From contig NZ_JACJPV010000012.1 of the NCBI RefSeq assembly GCF_014696225.1, positions 52,976-116,975 on the forward strand: a DNA stretch of 64,000 bases, written 5' to 3'. The position numbers and the translations under genes are program-made. The notes beneath the pieces were generated by a model. The model searched no databases. It had not been told where the DNA came from and was given only the letters and a program-made list of their open reading frames with translations. Each line of letters begins with the position of its first letter. The first letter of the stretch is position 1. Below are positions 54,186 to 62,988 of this stretch, piece by piece. The DNA is from Anabaena sp. FACHB-1237 (GTDB lineage: Bacteria; Cyanobacteriota; Cyanobacteriia; Cyanobacteriales; Nostocaceae).

Positions 54186-54485
54186 CAGTTACTTTACTCC
54201 ATTGCTAAAGAATATTATCATCTTTCATTAGTCTACGTAGATATATTTTATTTGTGTAGATGCGAATTATATTCGCCCCTGTATTTCCCCCCAGCAAAAA
54301 TGATTATAAACCCTGATAGAAAAGGGGTCTTCTATCTAAGTGTAAAAATAAACCGTGTAAATAAATTATCCTAGGGACAATTCATGAATTGTCCCTGCCC
54401 AAAAAATGATACTAGGGAATATTTGTAATCAACCAGTAGTATCAATGGTAGGTTGGGTAGAACGCAGTGAAATTTAACCTACAAA
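54186..54485. promoter_or_regulatory. Spacer between glk and the defence operon
   Basis: These 300 bases hold the promoter of the csx18-csx3-csm operon (near 54190-54260) and the 3' flank of glk. A perfect 24-base palindrome, AGGGACAATTCATGAATTGT followed by CCCT (54373-54396), lies past the glk stop and may end its transcript. Nothing else is recognised. Confidence 0.5.
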
Positions 54486-55505
54486 TTATAATCTATCTGC
54501 ACATAAAGCCGCACCTATTAATCCTACTTGTTCGTTAAGAATTATATGGACAGGAATTTCTGCTAATAATGATGACATTCTCCCTTTTTGAGTAAAGCTG
54601 GTTAAAAAACTCCCATTTTGGATTAAAGGCAGAATTTTCGGTGCTATGCCTCCTGCTATATATAATCCCCCATAAGGTAATAATTTTAAAGCTAAATTAC
54701 CCGCTTCTGCACCATAAGCAGATACAAAAAGTTCCATTGTTTGCACTGATAATTTATCACTTTTATTTAAAGCTGCATTACCAATTATTGCCCCAATATC
54801 AATGTTTTTATCTGCTTCCCCTTGTTCCCATTTTCTCACAGCCTCCCCAATTTCTGGAGTTTCAGTTTCTATATTTCTATCTCGTAAAAATTGATAAATA
54901 GAAACAATTCCTAAACCAGAAACTACCCTTTCTACAGATACTCTTTCTACCTGATGTTTAGTAATTAAATATTGTAATAGTTGAAATTCTAACTCATTAC
55001 GCGGGGCAAAATCTGTATGGCCACCTTCCGAGGGAAAAACTTGATATTGATAACCTTGTTTAATCAAAAATCCCTGGCCTAAACCTGTTCCTGCACCTAT
55101 TACAGCCATTGGTGCTTCTGATTTAATCGTACCAACTTGTAAAGTTAATAAATCCTGTTTTGTTAACCCGAAAATGCCATAACCTACAGCAGCAAAATCA
55201 TTAATTAGACACATAGATAAAATGCCCAATTCCTTAGTTAATCTTGCTATATCTAAATACCAAGATAAATTAGTTAATTTGGCAGTATTTTCTACTACAG
55301 GACCTGCTATAGCAAAACAGGCTTTTTCCGGTGTTGTGGAATTAGTATTATCTAAAAACCTTGTTACCATTGGTACTAAATCAGGAAAATCTGCACTTTT
55401 AAAACTTTCCTCATAAAGAGTTTTCAACAAAAGTGAATTTTCCGACTCTACTAAGCGTAAAATCGTTTTTGTACCGCCAATATCTCCCGCCAATAATAAT
55501 GTCAT
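54486..55505 (-). CDS. glk: Glucokinase
   Basis: This 339-residue enzyme phosphorylates glucose with ATP. It belongs to the bacterial GlcK/Glk family: the phosphate-1 motif LLAGDIGGTKTILRLVE, CFAIAGPVVENTAKLTNLSW, CLINDFAAVGYGI, GAGTGLGQGFLI and the phosphate-binding YIAGGIAPKILPLI. The length is typical of cyanobacterial glucokinases. It is on the same strand as the defence operon but is separated from it by 300 bases and a palindrome. Confidence 0.95.
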   Translation of the reverse strand: MTLLLAGDIGGTKTILRLVESENSLLLKTLYEESFKSADFPDLVPMVTRFLDNTNSTTPEKACFAIAGPVVENTAKLTNLSWYLDIARLTKELGILSMCLINDFAAVGYGIFGLTKQDLLTLQVGTIKSEAPMAVIGAGTGLGQGFLIKQGYQYQVFPSEGGHTDFAPRNELEFQLLQYLITKHQVERVSVERVVSGLGIVSIYQFLRDRNIETETPEIGEAVRKWEQGEADKNIDIGAIIGNAALNKSDKLSVQTMELFVSAYGAEAGNLALKLLPYGGLYIAGGIAPKILPLIQNGSFLTSFTQKGRMSSLLAEIPVHIILNEQVGLIGAALCADRL

Positions 55506-55622
55506 AATCTTTATTACTTAGTAATTGTGTTGGTTGTTAGCAAACAATAATCATGATTTTTGCGTCTATCAAGGACGCAAAACTTAGGCAAACGTTAAAA
55601 AAATATGTAGGAAAATATCAAG

Positions 55623-56270
55623 TTAGACAAATCTAACTAATTCTTCTACTTTGGTTAAATGAGATGTATCTCCTTTAAGTTCTAACAACCATGTTGTTTC
55701 TTGACGCACTAATTTCACCAAAGAACATAAAGAAGCCTTAACTTCATTTTTAGCTATATCTCCTACTAACCCCATTGCACCACCTAAAACTGATGCACCA
55801 TGTGCCACTAATAGGATATCATCTGGGAAAAATTCTGCGGCTAAACATCTAGCAGTTTGTCCTGAACGTTCTCGCACTTTTTCATGGGTTTCAGGGTATT
55901 GTGCAGAAATGCGGGATGTGTAACTAGTATCAATTCTGGGAAATAATTTCTTTAAAGCATAAATTGACAGTCTTTCTGGTTCTTCTGTCATCCATGCTTC
56001 ATTTAACCATTCACTCAAGCCTGTTTCTAATTTAATTGATAAGTCTAAAACTTCTGCAATAGCGTTAGCAGTTTGTATTGTTCGCAAAAATGGAGATGCA
56101 AAAATATGAGAGATATTTTCCCCTTTTAACCGTTTTGCTAATTGTTGCGCCTGGATCATACCATCATTTGATAATGGAGGATCATATCTTCTTTCTGCGG
56201 TAAGAAACCAATCAGGGTTAACAAAGTCAAGACGGTTTGCGTGTCTTGCCATCCAAACAATTTGACTCAT
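55623..56270 (-). CDS. Histidine phosphatase family protein
   Basis: This 215-residue protein is of the phosphoglycerate-mutase-like histidine phosphatase superfamily. The catalytic start is WMARHANRLDF, with RHA in place of the usual RHG. It continues with PPLSNDGMIQAQQLAKRL, HIFASPFLRTIQTANAIAE (phosphate-binding Arg), and the second His in LLVAHGASVLGGAMGLVGD. Eukaryotic UBASH3-like members also have unusual first motifs. The substrate is unknown. Confidence 0.85.
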   Translation of the reverse strand: MSQIVWMARHANRLDFVNPDWFLTAERRYDPPLSNDGMIQAQQLAKRLKGENISHIFASPFLRTIQTANAIAEVLDLSIKLETGLSEWLNEAWMTEEPERLSIYALKKLFPRIDTSYTSRISAQYPETHEKVRERSGQTARCLAAEFFPDDILLVAHGASVLGGAMGLVGDIAKNEVKASLCSLVKLVRQETTWLLELKGDTSHLTKVEELVRFV

Positions 56271-56604
56271 GGTGATAATAGACAGGTATCAATTTTTTAT
56301 CTGTAGGTATCATACAACAGAAAATAGGCCATAAGGAATAGGTCGAAGTTCTAATTTTTTTATTAATTATATTACTTGCGTATAAGTCATATAATACAGC
56401 ACTTTTGGAGTAAATGAGATATACCAATTTGATAAGGTAGTTTTAAAAATTGAAGCTCAATTTGTGATTGTAAATCATAAACTTGGAATTTGCTGTAATT
56501 AACGACGTTCGCACAGTGTCCCGAAGAGATAGGGACCAAGGAAACGAAGGTAATAAGGTTTGAGAGAGATTTTCTGTTAGTCCTAATTTGTTAATTATCA
56601 ATTA
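56271..56604. repeat. Gene-free spacer ending in heptad repeats
   Basis: About 330 bases with no supported gene. Towards 56588-56625 it has four tandem units of AATTATC/AATTGTC (TTAATTATCAATTATCAATT...), a heptanucleotide short tandem repeat that also occurs at 57790 and 59098. The last unit runs into the 3' end of the aminotransferase gene. Confidence 0.55.
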
Positions 56605-57777
56605 TCAATTATCAATTGTCAATTTTCTCACTCCTTCCACTAGTCTTTTTATTCCTGCTTGTGCTGTTTCTCTTGCTAATGCACCATAAGCTACTCGCAA
56701 ATAACAGCCATTTGTCATTCCAAAGGTTGAACCGGGAATTACGGCAATTTTATATTCTTCAATTAGTTTTTTTACTAATGTCATATCCTCCATTTCTGTA
56801 TGTACTTTTATGAAAAAGTAAAATGCACCTTCTGATAAGGTAATGGTACATATATCTCCTAAGTCTTGGAGTGATTTTAATACTATTTCTCTCACTTTGG
56901 CAAGATTTTCTAGGTGATTTTTTAAGTAATTATCTGGACTATTTAATGCCCCTAATGCTGCATATTGCGACACTACTGGAGGACAAATTAAGATGGTATC
57001 TTGGACTTTTTTAATAGCAGTTAATAGATGTTTAGGAATTACCATATATCCAATTCTCCAACTGGCAAAACCATAAGTTTTGGATAAGCTAAATAGGGAA
57101 ATTGTATATTCATTGCTATGAGGAAAACTACCAGGAGAAATATGTTCAACACCATTATATGTAAAGTATTCATAGGCTTCATCACTAATATGATAAATGC
57201 TATTTTTTCGACATATTTCATTAATTTCATATAATGTTTCTGCTGGATAAACTACTCCTGTGGGGTTATTAGGAGAAATTGTCACGATAGCGCGGGTTTT
57301 ATTGGTAATTGCTTGAGATATGGTTTCAGGAATTAGTTGATAATTAGGGTCTGTTTCTACTAAAATAGGATGACAGTCTGCCATTCTGATGGCCATTTCA
57401 TGATTAAAATAGTAGGGAGTATTTAATATTATTTCATCTCCTGGGGAAGTGATGGCTAAAATGGTATTCATAAATGCCATGTTGCTTCCTGCTGTAACTA
57501 CAATACTGTTATGGTTATTAATTTCTATGCGGTTACATTTTTCTAATTTGATTTTGAGTTTCTCTAATAAGGGAGAAATTCCTATTACTGGTTGATAAAG
57601 ATGGTTATTACTATTACTTGAAAATAATTGTAATGCTTCTATCGCTTCCTTTGGTGGACTGTAATACACCACTCCCTGTCCTAGCGAAATTGTACCTGGT
57701 GAGTTTTTTATTAATTCCGCAACTACGGGAATAATTGGCGTTTGTATTGCGTTCATCCGCGAAAGTAAATTTGTCAT
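56605..57777 (-). CDS. Pyridoxal phosphate-dependent aminotransferase (class I/II)
   Basis: This aminotransferase of about 390 residues has SPGTISLGQGVVYYSPPKEA, the PLP phosphate-binding NMAFMNTILAITSPGDEI, ISPNNPTGVVYP, ISDEAYEYFTYNG, the Schiff-base lysine in SLFSLSKTYGFASWRIGYMV and the C-terminal Arg in YLRVAYGAL. It resembles aspartate/LL-diaminopimelate-type enzymes; the amino acid substrate cannot be fixed. ATG at 57777 (MTNLLSRMNAIQ) is preferred to a TTG at 57801. It lies 27 bases after the ccmK-like gene, in a possible operon. Confidence 0.9.
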   Translation of the reverse strand: MTNLLSRMNAIQTPIIPVVAELIKNSPGTISLGQGVVYYSPPKEAIEALQLFSSNSNNHLYQPVIGISPLLEKLKIKLEKCNRIEINNHNSIVVTAGSNMAFMNTILAITSPGDEIILNTPYYFNHEMAIRMADCHPILVETDPNYQLIPETISQAITNKTRAIVTISPNNPTGVVYPAETLYEINEICRKNSIYHISDEAYEYFTYNGVEHISPGSFPHSNEYTISLFSLSKTYGFASWRIGYMVIPKHLLTAIKKVQDTILICPPVVSQYAALGALNSPDNYLKNHLENLAKVREIVLKSLQDLGDICTITLSEGAFYFFIKVHTEMEDMTLVKKLIEEYKIAVIPGSTFGMTNGCYLRVAYGALARETAQAGIKRLVEGVRKLTIDN

Positions 57778-57804
57778 AGTTTGGTGTTTTTCAATTATCA
57801 ATTA

Positions 57805-58122
57805 TCAGTTACTTAATGGTGGAGGAAAACGAATTTCTGTAGTCAGATTAATGGGTAATACATATTCTAAATTATCATGGGGACGGGGAATTATATGGTG
57901 GGAAAGGATTTCTCCTCCATTAACTTTTATTATGGTGGATAATGCTTGGTTTACTGCTTGTTTAACTTCTCCAATTTCTCCACGAATTAAGATGGTAATT
58001 CTTCCTAAGTCGGTATTTTCAAAACCTACAAATGTTATTCTTGCTGCTTTACACATTGCGTCTGCTGCTTCTATGGCGCTGGGAATACCATATACTTCTA
58101 TCATTCCTAATGCTAATGTCAT
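57805..58122 (-). CDS. Carboxysome shell protein, CcmK paralogue (BMC domain)
   Basis: This 105-residue protein is a single BMC domain: LALGMIEVYGIPSAIEAADA, MCKAARITFVGFENTDLGRI, IRGEIGEVKQAVNQAL, VNGGEILSHHIIPRPHDNLE followed by YVLPI. Hexamers of CcmK proteins tile the carboxysome facets. The C-terminus (NLTTEIRFPPPLSN) differs from the major shell protein CcmK2, and the gene stands away from a ccm operon, both of which suggest a minor, satellite CcmK (K3/K4/K5/K6 type). Confidence 0.88.
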   Translation of the reverse strand: MTLALGMIEVYGIPSAIEAADAMCKAARITFVGFENTDLGRITILIRGEIGEVKQAVNQALSTIIKVNGGEILSHHIIPRPHDNLEYVLPINLTTEIRFPPPLSN

Positions 58123-58148
58123 TTTAGTTATTTTGATGGTTGTTTTCA

Positions 58149-58180
58149 GATACCCGACTTCTTTAAAAAGTTGGGTATCT
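58149..58180. terminator. Stem-loop upstream of ccmK
   Basis: AGATACCCGACTTCTT/AAAAAGTTGGGTATCT is a strong stem of the same family as those at 6199 and 10899. It lies between the DUF3318 gene and ccmK, both on the minus strand, and could end the upstream transcript. Confidence 0.5.
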
Positions 58181-58195
58181 ATGATCTATTCTATT

Positions 58196-58433
58196 AGAGG
58201 ATGTTTTAAAACATATTTTAAAACTATGGGGCGAATATCATAAGGCTTACGCCACGCTGCGCTATCGCTAGTATACAGGCAAAGTCCACACTTCCACAGG
58301 CTCAGTGACCACCTGCCTGGACTAAGGAAAAACCAAGGATTTTTAAGCTGCGTAGGCTGTTTTTGCCTGTGTAAACGCAATTAATTTCCAATAGCCAATT
58401 TTTGTGTTAATTTAGACTTTACAAACATCCTCT
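58196..58433 (-). mobile_element. Miniature element E, copy 2
   Basis: This is a 238-base element from AGAGGATGTTTTAAAACATA to TTTACAAACATCCTCT, in reverse orientation to the copy at 15073. It is flanked by TATT on both sides (58192-58195; 58434-58437 reads TATT), a possible 4-base target duplication. Its last base is part of the stop codon of the DUF3318 gene. Confidence 0.8.
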
Positions 58434-59014
58434 TATTGATTATGTAAATTAGCTATAGCTTGTAAATTTTGGATTCTCAATAATTCACTAAATTCTAAAC
58501 CAGAACGTCCTTCTATTTGTGCTATTGTGGTAATTGCTGTTAATAAATTTTCGGCTGCTTCTGCTTCTGAATAACCTCGTCTTTGGGCAATTTTAACAGC
58601 ATCTAAGTCAGCATTTAATAAGCTATTTTGAGATTTGTTATTTTGCCAAATTCGCGCCGCAGCTAATGCGGTTAAACCTCCAGAAACTGCTATTCCTACT
58701 ATATCTAATTGTGTGGTTTCAAATATTCCTCCTAATAGTCCTAATATTACTATTCCTTGATTAATATTGGGTTGTAACCATTTAATACTAATTAACCAGG
58801 AAACTTGATGTAGTAAGGTTAAATCTCTTTGGGGTTTGGTAAGTTTTATCCATAAGTCAAAGTTAATATATATTGGTCTATATTTGGTAAATGGTAGGGG
58901 AAAATCGCTGTCTATGACTTTTGTTTGTGCTGGTTTACTGACTATTTTCGTCATCATTCTCCCTGAAGCTGGCATTATATCTAATAATCTTCTAATTTCT
59001 ACATTATGTTCCAT
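58433..59014 (-). CDS. DUF3318 domain-containing cyanobacterial protein
   Basis: This 193-residue protein matches the cyanobacterial DUF3318 family: EIRRLLDIMPASGRMMTKIV, FPLPFTKYRPIYINFDLWIK, LTKPQRDLTLLHQVSWL, two hydrophobic segments (IVILGLLGGIF and IVGIAVSGGLTALAA) and a C-terminal helical part rich in Ala and Glu. The function is unknown. The stop codon lies at the junction with miniature element E, so the original C-terminus may have been slightly different. Confidence 0.82.
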   Translation of the reverse strand: MEHNVEIRRLLDIMPASGRMMTKIVSKPAQTKVIDSDFPLPFTKYRPIYINFDLWIKLTKPQRDLTLLHQVSWLISIKWLQPNINQGIVILGLLGGIFETTQLDIVGIAVSGGLTALAAARIWQNNKSQNSLLNADLDAVKIAQRRGYSEAEAAENLLTAITTIAQIEGRSGLEFSELLRIQNLQAIANLHNQ

Positions 59015-59092
59015 AATTTATCTTTATTTTTATCTTTATTAGTTGGTGTTATAGTGGCAGTCAGGCTAGAAGCCTAATCTACTGTAAGAAAA

Positions 59093-59126
59093 TTTTAATT
59101 ATCAATTATCAATTATCAATTGTCAA
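59093..59126. repeat. Heptad short tandem repeat
   Basis: Four units of AATTATC ending AATTGTC (TTAATTATCAATTATCAATT...) run into the 3' end of the SDR gene, just as the same array does at the end of the aminotransferase gene at 56592. Confidence 0.6.
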
Positions 59127-59899
59127 TTTCCAGTTCTGTTTACTAATGTAGCACTGGCTTGATCTACTGGCATGAGAATAACTTCGTTAATATTAACATG
59201 GGGCGATCGCGTGGCACAAAAAAATATTACATCTGCTATATCTTCTGCTACCAATGGTTTTACACCTTGATAAACTTTTTTCGCTCTTGCTATATCTCCA
59301 TGAAACCTTACTTCACTAAATTCTGTTTCTACCATTCCAGGATCAACAGATGTTACTCTAATTGCTGTACCTAACAAATCTTGTTTTAAACCTTGAGTTA
59401 TAGACTTAACTGCCGCTTTTGTTCCACAATAAACGTTACCCCCAGGATAGGTTTGATGTCCAGCTATTGAACCAATATTAATAATATGTCCATGATTACG
59501 TTCTACCATCCCCGGAACTATATAACGAGTCATATATAATAGCCCTTTAATGTTAGTATCTATCATTTCTTCCCAGTCTTGAAAGTCCCCTTGATAGAGT
59601 TTATCTAAACCACGACTTAACCCAGCATTATTGATTAAAATATCAATTTTTGACCAGGCTGGAGGTAAGTTATTAATAGTAGATTCTACAGATAAGCGAT
59701 CGCTCACATCCAACTTTAATAAATAAATTTGTTCATCTGTAAGATGTAACGAATCTGCTAATTTTTGTAATTTCTCCAAACGTCTAGCAGCCAAAATAAG
59801 TTTAGCACCAGCACCTGCAAATATTTTGGCACAGGCCGCACCAATACCACTACTTGCACCTGTAATCAAAACTATGGTATCTTGCATCAGTTGAGACAT
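59123..59899 (-). CDS. Short-chain dehydrogenase/reductase (YdfG-like)
   Basis: This 258-residue classical SDR has the cofactor motif IVLITGASSGIGAACAKIF and AARRLEK (Arg pair favouring NADPH), ILINNAGLSRGLDKL, the catalytic Ser in IINIGSIAGHQTYPGG and YCGTKAAVKSITQGL (Tyr-x3-Lys). PGMVETEFSEVRFHGD follows. The pattern is close to YdfG-type reductases acting on 3-hydroxy acids or aldehydes. The substrate is unknown. Confidence 0.88.
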   Translation of the reverse strand: MSQLMQDTIVLITGASSGIGAACAKIFAGAGAKLILAARRLEKLQKLADSLHLTDEQIYLLKLDVSDRLSVESTINNLPPAWSKIDILINNAGLSRGLDKLYQGDFQDWEEMIDTNIKGLLYMTRYIVPGMVERNHGHIINIGSIAGHQTYPGGNVYCGTKAAVKSITQGLKQDLLGTAIRVTSVDPGMVETEFSEVRFHGDIARAKKVYQGVKPLVAEDIADVIFFCATRSPHVNINEVILMPVDQASATLVNRTGN

Positions 59900-60042
59900 A
59901 AATTGAGATGATTTTTTCTAAATTTGGATAAATAATGATTATATAATTATTTACTATCAGGTGCAAAATTTGTAGAATTAAATACATCCTCCAAAACGGA
60001 GTTTATTTTAATCTACATCCGACATAAAAAAACTTACAAATG

Positions 60043-60385
60043 CTAACAATTACCAGCTTCTTCTTCCTGCTTTATCAGTTCGACTGCGCTCACTGAACTC
60101 CTAGAAGTGTCTGTACTAAGCTGTTGTGCCTTTAACTTGAATAATTAATACAAGCAAGATGCTTGTGCTACTGTAACTTCAGGTTTTTTAATTATACAGT
60201 GAGTGCTGCACATTAGCTTATCTAGTTTACAGGCTAACACGAATAATCTAGCCACTTTTTTTCAATTTGTTGCAGCGTTTCAACTTCTGTCCTATGCAAA
60301 GCCACAGTTATCAAATTTAAACACCCTTTGAGACAAGGATAGAGATGTTTTCTTTTGATCCACAATTAGATAAGATTAGGTTAAT
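60043..60385 (-). pseudogene. Decayed tnpB C-terminal fragment
   Basis: On the minus strand, degraded reading gives NCGSKENISILVSKGVFKFD then NCGFA, DRS, NAATN, and, after element D, KQEEEAGNC and a stop at 60043-60045. This is the same TnpB zinc-finger tail as in the remnant at 21542-22115, with many stops and frameshifts. An 88-base element D (60136-60223) is inserted. It occupies about half of the 683-base gap between flanking genes; the remainder (60386-60582) shows nothing but a promoter-length AT-rich stretch. Confidence 0.75.
60136..60223 (-). mobile_element. Miniature element D, copy 3 (88 bases)
   Basis: It is identical in all 88 bases to 14832-14919, which suggests recent movement or gene conversion. 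It sits inside the decayed tnpB fragment. Confidence 0.85.
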
Positions 60386-60582
60386 ACAGATATTAATGGG
60401 TAGTATTTTGATCAGAAAATATTTCCATAGTAGTAGATTTGAGGAGATTCTGTCAAATGGTACAGTCCCCTAGCAAATTTGCCGAACTTGAGACTTAAAA
60501 TCATAAGTTGGATTAACTTGGACTAACAATGTTAAATTCACAATAGTAGCAAAACTTTCTTTCAGCCTGTGGATATACAGTA

Positions 60583-61896
60583 ATGACTATAAATACAACT
60601 GCAAACCATAGCAATGTAATTAAATCTACAAATTTTGTTCATTCCCCAGAACCTTTACAAACTGTACAAACTAATGTTCCTGGTTCCTTGTTGCTGGATA
60701 ATAAGGTACATCATGAATATCATCAAGTCATGAACCTCAACAATACACCTCTTATCCCACCAGCTACAGATAATCAAGATAGAGTAGTAGTTATGGAAAA
60801 TTCAGAAGATAATTATCAAAAAGATTGGATTGCAGAACCTGATATTAATCAGCAGAATTTTGTTAATACAGAATTTCAGCAATTACTAAACCTCAATGAA
60901 GAATTACGTCAGGCTAATAATGACCTATATTCTGAATTAGAAAGGTTAAAAACAGAACTAGCAGAAACAGAAAAGATATTACAATGGCAAAAAACCCGTT
61001 CTGCTGTTACAGAATCTATGTTTAATCAACAAAACCAGGAACTTTCCGCAGCTAATGAACAAATTCAGTCACTATATCAGCAGCTAGATGTATCAAATAA
61101 AACTGTACAGCGTCAAGAAATTATGATTGATACCTATAAATCTCAACTGCAAATCAGTCAGCATCGTTTAGCACAGCTAGAAAGGGAATGTTCTTTACTA
61201 CAAACTAACTACTCAGAAGAATCTCAACAATTATTACATTCGGAAAATACTTGTCGTGAGTTAAGAACTAGGTTGATGCGTCAACAACGACAAACTTTAC
61301 AATTTAAGGCTGCTTTGGAAAAATGTTTGGATAAACCAGTTTTCCATGGGGATACTATAGAAGATGCTTGTCCTCCTACCCATAATCCTCACTATAGAGA
61401 AACAAGATTTTCTCGTAAAGCCCATTCTATCCTAAATAATCCCCAACCCATTCAACCTTGGTCGGTAGATTTAGAGGATACTATAGCTATTGCTGAAAGT
61501 TCTGAAAATATTATTCCTGAAAATCAACCAAGTACTAATTTACCAGATAACTTAATTGAAGAGGTGATGAAAGAGTTATCACAGGTACAAGAATTATCAA
61601 ATATTACTCCTATTACCTCTCCTACAAATAATACCTCTAAGATTGATCATGAAGAAATGGAAGATTATTGGTTAGATAGTCCATCTGGTACACAAACTAC
61701 TTTAAGCGATGATGCATTTATTTCTATTTTACCTGAATCAATTAAAAAGGAACAGGAGGAGAAAAAAGAGACTTTATCACCCCAACAATCACCTTCTCCT
61801 TTAATTTACCCTCAACGCCCCCCAAAAGGACGTAAATCTTTAGCTTCTGTAGAACTTCCTAATTTTCGCACCAAAGGGGGGACTGCTGATAGCTGA
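60583..61896 (+). CDS. Coiled-coil protein of unknown function
   Basis: The 437-residue protein has a disordered N-terminus (about 1-95), a long coiled coil (about 100-260: LNEELRQANNDLYSELERLK, LAQLERECSLLQTNYSEESQ) and a low-complexity, acidic, Ser/Pro-rich C-terminus ending in a basic stretch (PQRPPKGRKSLASVELPNF). No enzyme motif, signal peptide or membrane segment is seen. Proteins of this plan occur in Nostocales; a cell-structure or scaffold role is possible but not shown. The gene is well supported by its length and codon pattern. Confidence 0.72.
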   Translation: MTINTTANHSNVIKSTNFVHSPEPLQTVQTNVPGSLLLDNKVHHEYHQVMNLNNTPLIPPATDNQDRVVVMENSEDNYQKDWIAEPDINQQNFVNTEFQQLLNLNEELRQANNDLYSELERLKTELAETEKILQWQKTRSAVTESMFNQQNQELSAANEQIQSLYQQLDVSNKTVQRQEIMIDTYKSQLQISQHRLAQLERECSLLQTNYSEESQQLLHSENTCRELRTRLMRQQRQTLQFKAALEKCLDKPVFHGDTIEDACPPTHNPHYRETRFSRKAHSILNNPQPIQPWSVDLEDTIAIAESSENIIPENQPSTNLPDNLIEEVMKELSQVQELSNITPITSPTNNTSKIDHEEMEDYWLDSPSGTQTTLSDDAFISILPESIKKEQEEKKETLSPQQSPSPLIYPQRPPKGRKSLASVELPNFRTKGGTADS

Positions 61897-61965
61897 TAGC
61901 TGACTACTAACTGCTGACTATTGACTCCTGATATTTGATAGCTAATAACTGATAGATAATTACTC
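61880..61965. repeat. Short tandem repeats after the coiled-coil gene
   Basis: Units of GCTGATA/GCTGACT/ACTGATA recur (CTGATAGCTGATAGCTGACT...), a degenerate heptad array. It overlaps the last codons of the coiled-coil gene (GGTADS), so that gene's C-terminus is encoded by repeat DNA. Confidence 0.6.
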
Positions 61966-62054
61966 ACTAGTATTTTGATAAATCCCATCAAGCATTTGAT
62001 AAGATGAAAAATGTCACAAATAGAAATTATAGGTAAATCGAGGACTGACGAAGA

Positions 62055-62234
62055 ATGACCCAAGTGGTTTTAGGAGAAAATGAAGGCATAGATTCAGCCC
62101 TACGTCGCTTTAAACGCCAAGTTTCTAAAGCTGGTATATTGGCTGATGTGAAGTATCACCGGCATTTTGAAACACCCTTAGAAAAGCGCAAACGGAAAGC
62201 TGTTGCTGCTAGACGTAAACGCCGTTTTAAATAA
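62055..62234 (+). CDS. rpsU: 30S ribosomal protein S21
   Basis: This 59-residue basic protein, [20 protein letters not shown] ... [20 protein letters not shown], is bS21 of the small ribosomal subunit, which sits near the anti-Shine-Dalgarno end of 16S rRNA. The ATG is at 62055-62057 and the stop TAA at 62232-62234. All conserved positions and the basic tail are present. Confidence 0.95.
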   Translation: MTQVVLGENEGIDSALRRFKRQVSKAGILADVKYHRHFETPLEKRKRKAVAARRKRRFK

Positions 62235-62988
62235 GCCTATTTTGGTTTTTACTGGTTGTTACTGTTGTTGTTTGATGTTTGAACGATAACAGGTAACAAC
62301 TTTTTTATAACCTCTTTTCTCGACTATTCATAAGTATAATTTATTAATTATCAAAAATAGTTGAAAAATTTATAATTAACAAAAGTTTACTAACCATTCA
62401 TTTTTATATTGTCTTAATCATTAATTGAGAATTATTTCTATTTATCAACGATCTTGCAATACTTTCAGCGATTTGGTATAATTCTACAAGATTTGTACAA
62501 TGGGGTTTTATTGTCAAATAATAATCAAATAATAAATTGCCTGAATGTATAGTTTTAAAACCCTTGCTTGACAACTATTTCAGAATTGGGCAACATTTAG
62601 GCAATATTTAAAACCAAAAAACCAAAAAACTAAAACACAAAACTTAACACTGGGAGGAAAATTTATGGAAGATTCTGGTAAAAATTTTACCAAAAATTAT
62701 CTAGTATCATCTAGTTTTATGAGAACCAAAAAGACAGTGCTTGACAAATGAGACCTTTTGTGGTATGTGGAGCATAAACTATATAATTACAATTATATGA
62801 TGATTTATATAATGGCTTATAGATGAGATTAAAAACTTTGGTAAGAAGGTTCAGATATCAATATCATAAGATATGATTATTTTTCTGTGAATGTTTGTAT
62901 GAATGTGAAGAAATTAAGATTACAAAAATGAAAATTTTTGTTTTAATATACAAATCGAAAAAGTGTAAAGATATTTAGGGAATTAACT
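62235..62988. promoter_or_regulatory. Gene-poor spacer downstream of rpsU
   Basis: About 750 very AT-rich bases. Apart from one small frame at 62665-62751 nothing is recognised; no repeat family and no RNA gene can be supported. It must carry the promoter of the TPR gene at 62989. Confidence 0.4.
62665..62751 (+). CDS. Candidate small protein, 28 residues
   Basis: An ATG at 62665 follows a strong ribosome binding site (GGGAGG at 62652-62657) at ideal spacing and opens MEDSGKNFTKNYLVSSSFMR TKKTVLDK, ended by TGA at 62749-62751. The peptide is basic and matches nothing I know. The good start signal in an otherwise empty spacer is the only support. Confidence 0.35.
   Translation: MEDSGKNFTKNYLVSSSFMRTKKTVLDK

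Noticed and set aside
56227..56427. A 66-residue frame upstream of the histidine phosphatase gene
   Set aside because: It overlaps the start of that gene in another frame and has no family resemblance or ribosome binding site.
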